Origin: Verrucomicrobium spinosum DSM 4136 = JCM 18804
Lineage (GTDB): Bacteria > Verrucomicrobiota > Verrucomicrobiia > Verrucomicrobiales > Verrucomicrobiaceae
DNA: 64,000 bases
Reading direction: 5' to 3'
Assembly: GCF_000172155.1 (NCBI RefSeq)
Contig: NZ_ABIZ01000001.1
Span: 1,364,001-1,428,000, forward strand
Shown here: positions 35,937 to 44,981 of the stretch, piece after piece
How the letters are laid out: each line of letters opens with the position of its first letter
Position numbering within the stretch: position 1 is the stretch's first letter
The notes under the pieces: model-generated
Database searches by the model: none
Told to the model about the DNA's origin: nothing
Seen by the model: the letters and a program-made list of their open reading frames with translations, nothing else
Program-made: the position numbers and the translations under genes

Positions 35937-37055
35937 ATGCGATTTACCACCCTCCTGAAGAACCCCGCAGACTGGATGCAGGGCCGCGGACCGCACTCCG
36001 ACATCGTCATGACGTCGCGGATCCGGCTGGCGCGCAACCTGCGCGGCTGGTCGTTTCCGGGCTGGTCTTCAGAGCGCCAGCGGGTGGACCTCATGAACGA
36101 GGTGCGCCCCATTGTGGCAGGACTGCCGGAGATGAAGGACGGCTTCAATGAGGAGTACCCCAATCTCACAAAAACCAAGAAGCAGGTGCTCGTAGAGCGC
36201 CACCTCGTGAGCCGGGAGCACGCCGCCCGGTCCACAGGGTGCGCCATCCTCATCGACCGCCGCCAGAGCCTGGCCATCATGGTCAACGAAGAAGACCATT
36301 TCCGCATGCAAGGGATCCGGGCGGGTCTGGACCTGCGCACCGCCTATGAGCTGGTGAACCGGGTGGACTCGGAGCTGGAGAACTTCCTGCCCTATGCCTA
36401 CGATTCCCGTCTGGGCTACCTCACCGCCTGCCCCACCAACGTCGGCACCGGCATGCGCGCCTCTGCCATGCTGCACCTGCCCGCGCTCGTGCTTACGGAG
36501 CAGATCAAGCAGGTGATGAACGCCGTCAGCAAGATCGGTCTGGCCGTGCGCGGCCTCTATGGCGAGGGCACCGAGGCCCTGGGCAACCTTTTTCAGGTCT
36601 CCAACCAACATACGCTGGGGGAAACTGAGTCCGAGCTCATCAGCCGCATCGAAGGCGTGGCAGAGCATATCGTGCAGGCAGAGAACAACGCCCGCGAGAA
36701 GCTCCTCCACGAGAGCCCCACCATGCTGCGGGATCAGGTGGGCCGTGCCTATGCAACGCTGCGCTTCGCCCATATTCTGAATTCCAAGGAAGCACTCACC
36801 CAGCTCTCCTTGTTGCGCTTGGGGGCCGATCTGGACCTCGTCACCACGTGTGACCGCGGCCTGCTGGATGCCCTGTTGCTGGAGATCCAGCCTGCGCACC
36901 TGCAGCTCGCCGCCCAGCGTGAGCTCTCCCCGGAAGAGCGGGACACGCGTCGGGCTGAAATTACCCGTCAGCTATTGAAATCCGTTCCTGAGCCTCTTAA
37001 CGTATCCTTAGACAGCGCTGAAAATGCGCCACCCCCTGAATCCGATGATGAATAA
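35937..37055 (+). CDS. mcsB: Protein arginine kinase McsB
   Basis: 372-aa phosphagen-kinase-fold enzyme that phosphorylates arginine residues and marks proteins for ClpCP. The ATP-binding TSRIRLARNLRGW lies near residue 24, NEEDHFRMQGIRAG near 117, and GTGMRASAMLHLPAL near 170. The C-terminal segment RVGRAYATLRF-type helix (VGRAYATLRFAHIL) lies near 270. Full length. ATG 35937 fits family starts. Its stop overlaps the clpC start by 11 bp, which couples the two. Confidence 0.95.
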   Translation: MRFTTLLKNPADWMQGRGPHSDIVMTSRIRLARNLRGWSFPGWSSERQRVDLMNEVRPIVAGLPEMKDGFNEEYPNLTKTKKQVLVERHLVSREHAARSTGCAILIDRRQSLAIMVNEEDHFRMQGIRAGLDLRTAYELVNRVDSELENFLPYAYDSRLGYLTACPTNVGTGMRASAMLHLPALVLTEQIKQVMNAVSKIGLAVRGLYGEGTEALGNLFQVSNQHTLGETESELISRIEGVAEHIVQAENNAREKLLHESPTMLRDQVGRAYATLRFAHILNSKEALTQLSLLRLGADLDLVTTCDRGLLDALLLEIQPAHLQLAAQRELSPEERDTRRAEITRQLLKSVPEPLNVSLDSAENAPPPESDDE

Positions 37056-39564
37056 CTTTACCCCTCGCGCCCAGCAAGTGCTGGCGCTGGCCCGCAAAGA
37101 AGCGGACCGCTTCAACCACAATTATGTGGGGACGGAGCATCTCCTGCTCGGCCTGATCAAGCTAGGGCAGGGTGTCGCTGTCAACGTACTCACCAAGCTG
37201 GGTGTGGACCTGGACACGGTCCGCATGCAGGTGGAGCAACAGGTGGGAAGCGGCCCTGACACCAAGATGGTGGGCAACATTCCCTACACGCCCCGTGTGA
37301 AGAAAGTGCTCGCCCTCGCTTCGAAAGAGGCCAAGGCGCTGAACCACTCCTATGTGGGCACGGAGCACCTCCTCCTCGGCCTTCTGCGTGAAGGTGAGGG
37401 CGTGGCCGCGCAAGTGCTGCGCAGCCTCGACGTGAATCTCGAGAAGGCCCGCAACGAGATCCTCAAAGAGCTCGACCCCAACTTTGGCAACGAAGAGGAA
37501 GAGGAAGAGAGCGAAAACGCCCCCTCCGTCGGTGGTTCCAAGAAGGACAGCAAGACCCCGGCTCTCCGCGCCTTTGGCCGTGACCTGACCGAGCTCGCCC
37601 AGAAGGGTGAGCTGGATCCGGTGATCGGCCGCGCCGGGGAGATTGAGCGCGTCATTCAGATCCTGTGCCGCCGTACCAAGAACAACCCCGTGTTGATCGG
37701 TGAGGCTGGCGTGGGCAAGACCGCCATTGTGGAAGGTCTGGCTCAGGAAATCGCCCAGGGCAACGTGCCCGAAATTCTGCGCGACAAGAAAGTGATCGTC
37801 CTGGACCTCGCCCTCATGGTGGCGGGCACCAAGTACCGCGGTCAGTTTGAAGAGCGCATCAAGGCCGTGATGGACGAGATCCGCCGCACGAAGAACGTCA
37901 TCCTCTTCCTGGACGAGCTGCACACCATCGTGGGTGCGGGCAGTGCAGAAGGCGCGATGGACGCCAGCAACATTTTGAAACCCTCCCTCAGCCGTGGTGA
38001 GCTGCAGTGCGTGGGCGCGACCACCCTTAACGAGTACCGCAAGTACATTGAGAAGGACGCCGCCCTCGAGCGTCGCTTCCAGCAGGTGAAGGTGGATGAG
38101 CCCAGCGTGGAAGACGCCATCCGCATCTTGGAAGGTCTGAAGGGCAAGTACGAAAGCCACCACAAGGCCAAGTACGGTCCCAAGGCCCTTGCGACGGCGG
38201 TGCATCTCAGCAGCCGCTACCTGCCCGCGCGCTTCCTGCCGGACAAGGCCATCGACATCATGGATGAAGCAGGCGCCAAGGCCCGCATCTCCGCCATGAC
38301 CCGGCCGCCAGAGTTGAAAGTCATCGAAGCCGAGATCGAAGAGATCCGCGGCGAGAAGGAAGTGGCCATCAAGGAGCAGGACTTCGAGAAAGCCGCGCAC
38401 CTGCGCGACAAGGAGAAGGCTGCGAAGAAGCGCCACGACGATGTGCTCGACAAATGGCGCACCAACAACACGGAGCGCATCGTGGATGTGACCGAAGAGG
38501 ACATCATGGCCGTGGTGAGCAAGTGGACCGGTGTGCCGCTTCAACGCATGGAGCAGGCCGAGGCCGAGAAGCTCCTCCGCATGGAAGAAGAGCTCAAGAA
38601 GCGTATCATTGGCCAGGACGAAGCCGTCATCGCCATCAGCAAGGCGCTGCGCCGCAGCCGTGCGGATCTCAAGGATCCCAAGCGCCCCATCGGGTCGTTC
38701 ATCTTCCTGGGCCCCACGGGCGTGGGCAAGACCTTCCTGGCGAAGAACCTCGCCGAGTTCATGTTCGGCTCCGCAGAGTCGCTCATCCAGCTCGACATGT
38801 CCGAGTACATGGAGAAACACACCGCGAGCCGCCTCATCGGAGCGCCTCCCGGGTATGTGGGGTATGAAGAGGGCGGTCAGCTCTCTGAGGCGGTTCGTCG
38901 CCGCCCCTACAGCGTGGTGCTCTTTGACGAAGTGGAAAAAGCCCACCCGGATGTGATGCACCTGCTGCTTCAGATCCTGGAAGAAGGCCAGATCACGGAC
39001 AACTTCGGTCGCAAGATCGACTTCCGGAACACAGTCATCATCCTCACGTCCAACATCGGTGCTGAGACCATCAAGCGCCAGACCAGCCTCGGCTTCGGTG
39101 CCATCCAGCAGGATGTGGCCGACCACGGCGGGATGAAGGACAAGGTGATGGAGGCCGCCAAGAAGTTCTTCAAGCCGGAGTTCATCAACCGTCTGGACGA
39201 CATCGTGGTGTTCCACATGCTGGAGCGCACAGAACTCAGCCAGATCGTGGACCTGGAGATCTCCAAGGTGCTTGCCCGTCTGAAGAACAAGCGTATCACG
39301 CTGACTCTGGACGACAGCGCCCGCGAGTTCCTCATGAAAGAGGGCTATGATCCTCAATACGGAGCCCGCCCCATGCGCCGCGCCGTGGAGAAGAACATCG
39401 AAGACCCCCTCGCTGAAGCCCTGCTGCGCGGTGAAGTGAAGGAAGGCGACACCGTCAAGGTCATCAATGAACCAGGAGCCAAACTCCTCAAGTTCATCAG
39501 CCTCGGCGAGTCTGGCCCCGAAGAGCACGCCGCCGCCTCCTCCAATCCAGAGGGGAATGCGTAA
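37045..39564 (+). CDS. clpC: ClpC AAA+ unfoldase
   Basis: About 839-aa class I Clp ATPase. Two N-terminal Clp_N repeats ([18 protein letters not shown] and [12 protein letters not shown]) span about 1-145. D1 has Walker A GEAGVGKT near 217. The middle UVR motif ([19 protein letters not shown]) near 440 docks McsA/McsB. D2 has Walker A GPTGVGKT near 555. It unfolds substrates, including arginine-phosphorylated ones, for ClpP. A strong terminator follows at 39599. Confidence 0.97.
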   Translation: MMNNFTPRAQQVLALARKEADRFNHNYVGTEHLLLGLIKLGQGVAVNVLTKLGVDLDTVRMQVEQQVGSGPDTKMVGNIPYTPRVKKVLALASKEAKALNHSYVGTEHLLLGLLREGEGVAAQVLRSLDVNLEKARNEILKELDPNFGNEEEEEESENAPSVGGSKKDSKTPALRAFGRDLTELAQKGELDPVIGRAGEIERVIQILCRRTKNNPVLIGEAGVGKTAIVEGLAQEIAQGNVPEILRDKKVIVLDLALMVAGTKYRGQFEERIKAVMDEIRRTKNVILFLDELHTIVGAGSAEGAMDASNILKPSLSRGELQCVGATTLNEYRKYIEKDAALERRFQQVKVDEPSVEDAIRILEGLKGKYESHHKAKYGPKALATAVHLSSRYLPARFLPDKAIDIMDEAGAKARISAMTRPPELKVIEAEIEEIRGEKEVAIKEQDFEKAAHLRDKEKAAKKRHDDVLDKWRTNNTERIVDVTEEDIMAVVSKWTGVPLQRMEQAEAEKLLRMEEELKKRIIGQDEAVIAISKALRRSRADLKDPKRPIGSFIFLGPTGVGKTFLAKNLAEFMFGSAESLIQLDMSEYMEKHTASRLIGAPPGYVGYEEGGQLSEAVRRRPYSVVLFDEVEKAHPDVMHLLLQILEEGQITDNFGRKIDFRNTVIILTSNIGAETIKRQTSLGFGAIQQDVADHGGMKDKVMEAAKKFFKPEFINRLDDIVVFHMLERTELSQIVDLEISKVLARLKNKRITLTLDDSAREFLMKEGYDPQYGARPMRRAVEKNIEDPLAEALLRGEVKEGDTVKVINEPGAKLLKFISLGESGPEEHAAASSNPEGNA

Positions 39565-39598
39565 GACTTCAGGTCAAAGAACATTGATTTAGCGAAAA

Positions 39599-39626
39599 GG
39601 GCACCGGTCACTCCGGTGCCCTTTTT
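39599..39626 (+). terminator. Rho-independent terminator of clpC
   Basis: GGGCACCGG (39599-39607), loop TCACT, CCGGTGCCC (39613-39621), then TTTTT. It is 35 bp after the clpC stop and ends the mcsA-mcsB-clpC transcript. Confidence 0.9.
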
Positions 39627-39629
39627 GCG

Positions 39630-40075
39630 TCCCGCTGCGCGGGAGACAGAAGACTGCCAGACACCAGACGCCAGACATGAGGAGTGGATTGGGTGTCGGG
39701 GGCAGGGCGGGGTGATGGAACGTTTGGGGCGTGAGCCGTCTCAAGACAGTACTCCAACTCGCTTCGTTGACCTTTTGGGATGGGAGGGGCGCAGACAGGG
39801 GTGGAACCCCTCATCCAAAATCCCTCGAAGCCTCGCCTTTCCAGCGCCTTCAAACCACCCACCCCTCAAAAACCCAATTCCGTTAATTCTGTTAATTCTG
39901 TCCAAACCCAGCCCACCCACACCCAGACATCCCGTTCACATCGCCTCGCTTCAGTCTCAAGTCTCAAGTCTGGAGTCTGGAGTCTGGCGTCTTGAAGTCT
40001 CGTGTCTCCCGCGAAGCGGGCTCCCATCTTGTTAATCCTTCAAAAATCTTGTTAATCCTGTCTCAAAATTGGTGG
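39630..40075. repeat. Paired REP-type repeats between clpC and the SDR gene
   Basis: CCCGCTGCGCGGG with GAGACAGAAGACTG (from 39632) is mirrored by AGTCTCGTGTCTCCCGC and GAAGCGGG (to about 40021). Between them lie TAATTCTGTTAATTCTGT (about 39885-39902) and, after, CTTGTTAATCCT copies. No gene is supported. Confidence 0.65.
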
Positions 40076-40105
40076 CACCCCCTCGGCTCCCGCCCACGTT
40101 AGCGC

Positions 40106-40861
40106 ATGCTTCCGTTTTCCCTCACAGGTCAGACCGCCATTGTCACCGGTGGTGGCACTGGGCTAGGTCTCGGCATCACCCGCTGTCTGGTGCAGGCAGG
40201 GGCACGGGTGGTCATCACCGGGCGGCGTCCAGATGTCCTCCAGGACGGTGCGGCCCAGCTCGGCGACGCGGTGGTGCCCATGGTCGTAGATGTGACTGAC
40301 ACCAAGGTTCTGCCGGATTTTGTCCGTGAAGTGGAAGCCAAAATCGGCACCCCGTCCATTCTGGTGAACAACGCTGGCGTGCATGTGAAGAAACCCGCGC
40401 TGGAGATGACGGATGAAGATTTCGACTCCGTTTTGCGCACGCACCTGACCGGTGCCTTTGCCCTCACCCGCGCCGTCGCCCCTGGTATGCTCGCGCAGCA
40501 GCGGGGCAGCCTCGTTTTCGTCAGTTCCATGACGGCCTACATGGGCATGCCCCTGGTCACCGGCTACGCCACGGCCAAGACTGGCGTCATCGGCATGGTC
40601 CGCACCCTGTCTGCCGAGTTCGCCCCCAAAGGTGTGCGGGTGAATGCCGTCGCCCCGGGCTGGATCGATACCCCCATGCTGCGCAAGGCCATCAGCGCCG
40701 ATGCCGAACGTGAGCGCAAGATCCGCGGCCGCATTCAGATCGAAGGCTTTGGCGCTCCGGAAGACGTTGGATGGGCCGTGGTGTACCTCTGCTCTGAGGC
40801 TGCTCGTTATGTCACCGGCGTGATTCTCCCCATTGATGGAGGTGGACACGCCAGTTTTTAG
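40106..40861 (+). CDS. Short-chain dehydrogenase (gluconate 5-dehydrogenase-like)
   Basis: 251-aa SDR. The NAD(P) motif TGGGTGLGLGI lies near residue 14, NNAG near 88, catalytic Ser in VFVSSMTAYMG near 142, and YATAK near 154. The C-terminal signature GVILPIDGGGHASF is typical of the 3-oxoacyl/gluconate-5-dehydrogenase subgroup. It lies 44 bp before a zinc alcohol dehydrogenase in the same direction, a pair often used to interconvert sugar acids or ketoses. The substrate is inferred from context only. Confidence 0.85.
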   Translation: MLPFSLTGQTAIVTGGGTGLGLGITRCLVQAGARVVITGRRPDVLQDGAAQLGDAVVPMVVDVTDTKVLPDFVREVEAKIGTPSILVNNAGVHVKKPALEMTDEDFDSVLRTHLTGAFALTRAVAPGMLAQQRGSLVFVSSMTAYMGMPLVTGYATAKTGVIGMVRTLSAEFAPKGVRVNAVAPGWIDTPMLRKAISADAERERKIRGRIQIEGFGAPEDVGWAVVYLCSEAARYVTGVILPIDGGGHASF

Positions 40862-40905
40862 GCGAAGGTTTAGCTCCCTTCCATTCCGCATCGTTTTTTG
40901 TCCTC

Positions 40906-41916
40906 ATGAAGGCTCTTTCTCTTTCCGCCCCTCGCAAGTTTGACGTGATCGACCTCCCGGAGCCCGCCGAACCGGGGCCGTACGAAGCGCTGGTGAGGAT
41001 TCACGCCGTAGGCGTATGCGGCACAGATATCAGCGGCTACCTGGGAAAGATGCCCTTCATCGAGCATCCCCGCATCCTCGGTCACGAACTCGGTGTGGAA
41101 GTAGTGGCCGTGGGGGATGAGGTCACGCACGTGAAAGCCGGTGACCGTTGCGCCGTAGAGCCCTACCTCAACTGCGGCGAGTGTCATGCCTGCGCCCGCG
41201 GTCACACCAACTGCTGTGAGAACCTCAAGGTCCTCGGCGTGCACATTGATGGCGGCCTGCGTTCCCACTTGGTGCTTCCCGCAGACAAGTTGCACCCCGC
41301 GGAAGGCCTGAGCTACGAGCAGCTCGCCCTCGTGGAGACCCTCGGCATCGGCTGTCACGCGGTAAATCGCGTGTGCCCGCACTCTGATGAAAGCGTGTTG
41401 GTGCTGGGTGCTGGCCCCATCGGGCTGAGCGTCATGGAGTTCGTCCGCCTGGCAGGGGCAAAGATGCATGTCATTGAGCCAGATGAAACCCGTCGGGCGT
41501 TTGTGTCCAAGAATCATCCCAAGGCCAAGGTGCATGCTCCTTTGGAGCCGGAAGCCTTTTTTAAACAAAACGACGGTCGTGGTGCCGACATCGTCTTCGA
41601 TGCCACCGGCAACGCCGACAGCATGGCCCGCAGCTTTGAATACGCCGCCTTCGCCGGTGCCCTGGTCTGGGTCGGTATCACCGCGAAGACGGTGCCGTTC
41701 GATGACGCCCTGTTTCATCGTCGTGAACTCACCCTCCTCGCCTCTCGCAACGCCATCCCCAGCGACTTCAACCGCATCCTGCGGCTCATGAAGGAGGGCC
41801 ACCTCGACACCACGCCCTGGATCACGCACCGCGCCAGCTTTGAGGAAGCCCCGAAGAAATTTGCCTCCTGGAGCAAGCCCGGCAGCGGCGTGGTGAAGGC
41901 CGTGGTGCAGGTCTAG
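40906..41916 (+). CDS. Zinc-dependent alcohol dehydrogenase (sorbitol/idonate type)
   Basis: 336-aa medium-chain dehydrogenase. Catalytic zinc residues are in GVCGTDISGY near 37 and GHELG near 60. The structural zinc cysteines form NCGECHACARGHTNCCE near 87-103. The NAD motif VLVLGAGPIGLS lies near 166. It resembles L-idonate 5-dehydrogenase or similar polyol dehydrogenases. It follows the SDR gene by 44 bp. The stop is immediately followed by a GTGCGTCA-type repeat. Confidence 0.9.
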   Translation: MKALSLSAPRKFDVIDLPEPAEPGPYEALVRIHAVGVCGTDISGYLGKMPFIEHPRILGHELGVEVVAVGDEVTHVKAGDRCAVEPYLNCGECHACARGHTNCCENLKVLGVHIDGGLRSHLVLPADKLHPAEGLSYEQLALVETLGIGCHAVNRVCPHSDESVLVLGAGPIGLSVMEFVRLAGAKMHVIEPDETRRAFVSKNHPKAKVHAPLEPEAFFKQNDGRGADIVFDATGNADSMARSFEYAAFAGALVWVGITAKTVPFDDALFHRRELTLLASRNAIPSDFNRILRLMKEGHLDTTPWITHRASFEEAPKKFASWSKPGSGVVKAVVQV

Positions 41917-42180
41917 TAGGTCAGTGCGTCAGTGGTCAAGGTGTTGGATCCGAAGCTGTACGGAGTACAGGCTTCAGCCTGCGGAGATTTGAGATTGCTC
42001 ACACAAAGGCACAAAAATCTGGCAAACCAAAACGAAGGCATCGCAAGCCGGGTTGGAGTACCGACTTCAGTCGGCTCAGGACGCAAGCCCCCATATCGTC
42101 CAACCCGCTCATCTCCCACCTTCAACCCCAGCATTCGAACAAAGCAGGTTGGAGTTCCGCTTTTAAGCGGTGAAACTCCT
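41917..42180. repeat. Composite repeat after the alcohol dehydrogenase
   Basis: GGTCAGTGCGTCAGTGG and CAAGGTGTTGG start directly after the stop. Then come GTACGGAGTAC, CAGGCTTCAGCCTG, a CACAAAGGCAC fragment, a GACTTCAGTC hairpin and GTTCCGC(TTTTAA)GCGG. This is the composite of 653-815 in inverted order. No gene is present. Confidence 0.75.
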
Positions 42181-42233
42181 CGTCCATCTTACCCCGGAGA
42201 AACCTTCGCCAACCCAGCTCACATCTCTGCCCG

Positions 42234-42656
42234 ATGCGTGACGCGCAAGCCCCCAGCACACCCGGCAAACGGCGGTTCTCCTGCGGGGTCAGCCTGCTGA
42301 TGCTGGGCCTCGCCCTCCTCGTCGGCCTCATCTCTCTGCCCAGCATCATCGTCGGTTTTTCTGGGGGCTTTTCTTCCAGCCCGGTTTACTCTCAAAGGTC
42401 GCCTGACGATCGGAGCAAGCTCGTCGTCACAAAGCGGGTCATCTTTCCCGCCAACGAGATGGTGGACCCCAGCATCCTTGTTAAAGTCCAGCTTCAAGAC
42501 CATGCCGACGGCCGGGTTCTTGACTCCACTAGCCAGGAGCTTCTCGAAGACAGTGACCTGAAAGAACCTGATGTCGAATGGACGCCCGGGAAAGTGCTTA
42601 TTAGCGGTATTGATCGCCGCAAAGAGCTCACACTCACACTCCGTCGGGGACAGTGA
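42234..42656 (+). CDS. Hypothetical protein with an N-terminal membrane anchor
   Basis: 140-aa protein. A basic start (GKRR) leads into one transmembrane segment, about 18-43 (VSLLMLGLALLVGLISLPSI). The remaining ~95 residues are soluble, with VVTKRVIFPANEMVDPSILVKVQLQDHADG. No family is recognised. It lies between two repeat blocks and has no clear operon partner. The TM-plus-beta pattern supports a real gene, perhaps a small envelope protein. Confidence 0.55.
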   Translation: MRDAQAPSTPGKRRFSCGVSLLMLGLALLVGLISLPSIIVGFSGGFSSSPVYSQRSPDDRSKLVVTKRVIFPANEMVDPSILVKVQLQDHADGRVLDSTSQELLEDSDLKEPDVEWTPGKVLISGIDRRKELTLTLRRGQ

Positions 42657-42839
42657 GCGTATGCAACCTTCCTCACACAAAGGCACGAAGGCACAAAGAA
42701 AAACCAAGTTACAACCAGCCATCGCAAGCCGGGTTGGAGTACCGACTTCAGTCGGCTCAGGACGCAAGTGCCCATGTCGTTCAGTTCGCGAACTTCTCAT
42801 CTTCGACCCCGGCACTTGAACGGAGCGGGTTGGAGTTCC

Positions 42840-43179
42840 GTCCCGCATGCGGGACCAATGCCATCAGGGAAAAGCTGGTGAGGTCGATGATTCGCCTTTG
42901 GCGAACGAGCTGAGGGCTGAAAGCCCGGCATGATAGCAGCCTTGGGCAACGCCCAAGGTTGGCGTTGGTTTTAGAGGTTAAGGGCTGTAGGCCCGGGGTC
43001 ATTCAGGGATGCTCGTCGTGGGCAGGATTGATGAGGCCGGGCCTTCAGCCCTCCAATTCTCTTTCAACCCCTAACCTGGGGCGCTGCCCCAGGCTGGTAT
43101 GACACCGGACCGTTGGTCCTCAGTTTCATCATGCAACGGCGTTGATCGCTCTGCCCAACCTTTTCCCTGATGGCATTGG
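42840..43179 (-). mobile_element. MITE-like element, copy D
   Basis: Terminal repeats at 42855-42873 and 43161-43179, with the outer palindrome at 42840-42855. The interior resembles copy C in inverted orientation (shared segments such as GATTCGCCTTTGGCGAAC). It is again inserted inside a hairpin: GTTGGAGTTCCG stands on the left and CTTTTAAGCGGTCAGG on the right. Confidence 0.7.
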
Positions 43180-43362
43180 CTTTTAAGCGGTCAGGGCATT
43201 GTTGCTAGACGTTCTGCTTCGTCCATGATGCTCCCTCCTTCAAGCGGTGCTTTGTGCCGCCATGGCAGAGACTCGCCAAAAGCGACCCGTCTTGAATTGG
43301 CAAGTTCCTTGCCCTCAGATCTGCTTCACACTACCGTATGCATAAACAGGGATTGATCCGCC

Positions 43363-43911
43363 GTGAAGAACGAAAGCCTGGACGCGAAGATTCACCTAGG
43401 AAAGATCGTCATCAGCACGGTGGCATCTTGCCGCTCTGTGTGGTGGTGGGAGGCCATGTCACTCATTGCTCTGTTTCTGGGGATTGCGAGTTTCCCGTTG
43501 GGCATCCTGTTTATCGCCCTGGCGGCGCTCGGAGTATTGTTCCTCTACAGCATGGCAACCAGCTTATGGTTTGACCATCGAGATGGGTTCACGATTTTCG
43601 GATTGCTTGCTGGGACCTTGTTGTTGGGGATTGGTGCTTACAACATCGTGGATGATGCCATGAGGCGCTCATTCTCTGGGATTGAGTGGACGACCAAGAA
43701 CTACGCGGAGACGTACGGCCTTGGGCCCTTGGCTGCCGCTGGCATCTTGCTGTCATTCTTCTTGCTTCTCCGCCTCCTCCCGCAAGATCTCGTGGCCGCT
43801 GGCACATTGCCTCCCGCTACGGTGTGGCGGGTTTCCTTGTTGCCAGGAGCATGGTGCTGGCGTCAGCTCGAGAACACTCTCGTCTGGAGCCACCATCGCA
43901 GCCGCGAGTAA
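43363..43911 (+). CDS. Hypothetical multi-pass membrane protein
   Basis: 182-aa ORF with GTG start (an in-frame ATG at 43456 would shorten it to about 151 aa). Hydrophobic segments SLIALFLGIASFPLGILFIA, LGVLFLYSMATSLW, FTIFGLLAGTLLLGIG and GPLAAAGILLSFFLLLRLL suggest three to four membrane helices. The C-terminus is basic and Trp-rich. No family is recognised. Its base composition looks lower in G+C than its neighbours, which could indicate transfer. Confidence 0.5.
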   Translation: MKNESLDAKIHLGKIVISTVASCRSVWWWEAMSLIALFLGIASFPLGILFIALAALGVLFLYSMATSLWFDHRDGFTIFGLLAGTLLLGIGAYNIVDDAMRRSFSGIEWTTKNYAETYGLGPLAAAGILLSFFLLLRLLPQDLVAAGTLPPATVWRVSLLPGAWCWRQLENTLVWSHHRSRE

Positions 43912-43936
43912 TAGACTTCACAACAAATCATGCGTG

Positions 43937-44332
43937 ATGAACCCCGAACATCTCAAGCTCGTCAATTCCGTCCGCTATTTCTCGCCGTACGGCCTCCCTC
44001 GCGAATCTCTTCATTCGCTGCCACTGATCCAGGAAGCGCTGGAACGCTGGCCCAAAATCCTTCGTGTTGTCTCCGATGCCCTTGTGGACGCAAGAGTTGC
44101 GACGAGCTACGATGAAGCGCTCTGGTTGGTCAAATGTTGGAATGAGGTGGAGTTTCCAGAGGGGGAGACGGGACGCGCTATCATGATCGGCTTCGACGGT
44201 GGTCAGGAGATCGGAGCGATCCGGGTAGACTTCTCCGATTGGCAACTTGCCAGCATTGACGTCGATCACACCGAGCACTTCTTCTGTCCTCTGTCGGACA
44301 AGTTTCAGCAGATCAATCTTCTGCCCTTGTAG
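43937..44332 (+). CDS. Hypothetical 131-aa protein
   Basis: 131-aa soluble protein starting MNPEHLKLVNSVRYFSPYGLP, with a helical first half (LPLIQEALERWPKILRVVSDALVDARVATS) and a later hydrophobic/acidic part (GFDGGQEIGAIRVDFSDWQLASIDVD). It starts 25 bp after the membrane protein gene. Its sequence is coherent along its length, with no stop in a frame that also has good codon balance. No family is recognised. Confidence 0.5.
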   Translation: MNPEHLKLVNSVRYFSPYGLPRESLHSLPLIQEALERWPKILRVVSDALVDARVATSYDEALWLVKCWNEVEFPEGETGRAIMIGFDGGQEIGAIRVDFSDWQLASIDVDHTEHFFCPLSDKFQQINLLPL

Positions 44333-44480
44333 GGAGATTGCGCCTACTCCGTTCGATACCGCCAACCAGGTTGGAGTACCGAACCTTCGCGGTCAGGGCG
44401 GTGCGATAGGTCTCGCTGCCGCATTAGCCGCAGACGCCGACAAGGTCCGCAGGTTGCAGGTTCACTGAGCCGCCTAAAGG

Positions 44481-44866
44481 CCAATGCCATCAGGGAAAAG
44501 TGGAGAGGTCGAGCATCTCCCTTTTGTGAAAGTATTGAGGGCCGAAGGTCCGGCATCATTGCAGCCTTGGGCAACGCCCAAGGCAGGCGCTCGTTTTAGA
44601 GGTTGAGGGCTGTAGGCCCGACGTCATTCAGGGATGCTCGTCATAGGCAGACTTGATGAGACCGGGCCTACAGCCCTCATGGGTAGTTTGGCCATCTATC
44701 CCTGGGGCGTTGCCCCAGGCTGGTATGAACCCGGACCTTCGGCCCTTCTGAAAGGGGCTCACCCGTTACAGTCGTGGCGGTTGCACCATCGCGGCTCCGA
44801 GGCGCGCCAAGGCAAAACAGCAAGACGATGCGTTTTCCCTGATGGCATTGGTCCCGCATGCGGGAC
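44481..44866 (-). mobile_element. MITE-like element, copy E
   Basis: Terminal repeats at 44481-44499 and 44833-44851, with the outer palindrome GTCCCGCATGCGGGAC ending at 44866. The interior is nearly the inverse of copy A (segments GGGCAACGCCCAAGG, GGATGCTCGTC). Hairpin remnants GCCGCCTAAAGG on the left and GGTACTCCAACC on the right flank it. Confidence 0.7.
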
Positions 44867-44981
44867 GGTACTCCAACCCTCTCCGTTCCACCTTCAAAGG
44901 AGGAGTTTCACATCCACTGGACTCAGGCAGTCCACTGAACTGCTGAATTACCGAATCACTGAGTCACCGAACTACCGTCCC

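Noticed and set aside
37162-39528. 788-aa open frame antisense to clpC
   Set aside because: It exists because G+C-rich codon bias leaves the opposite strand open. It has no recognisable domain, while clpC is fully supported on the other strand.
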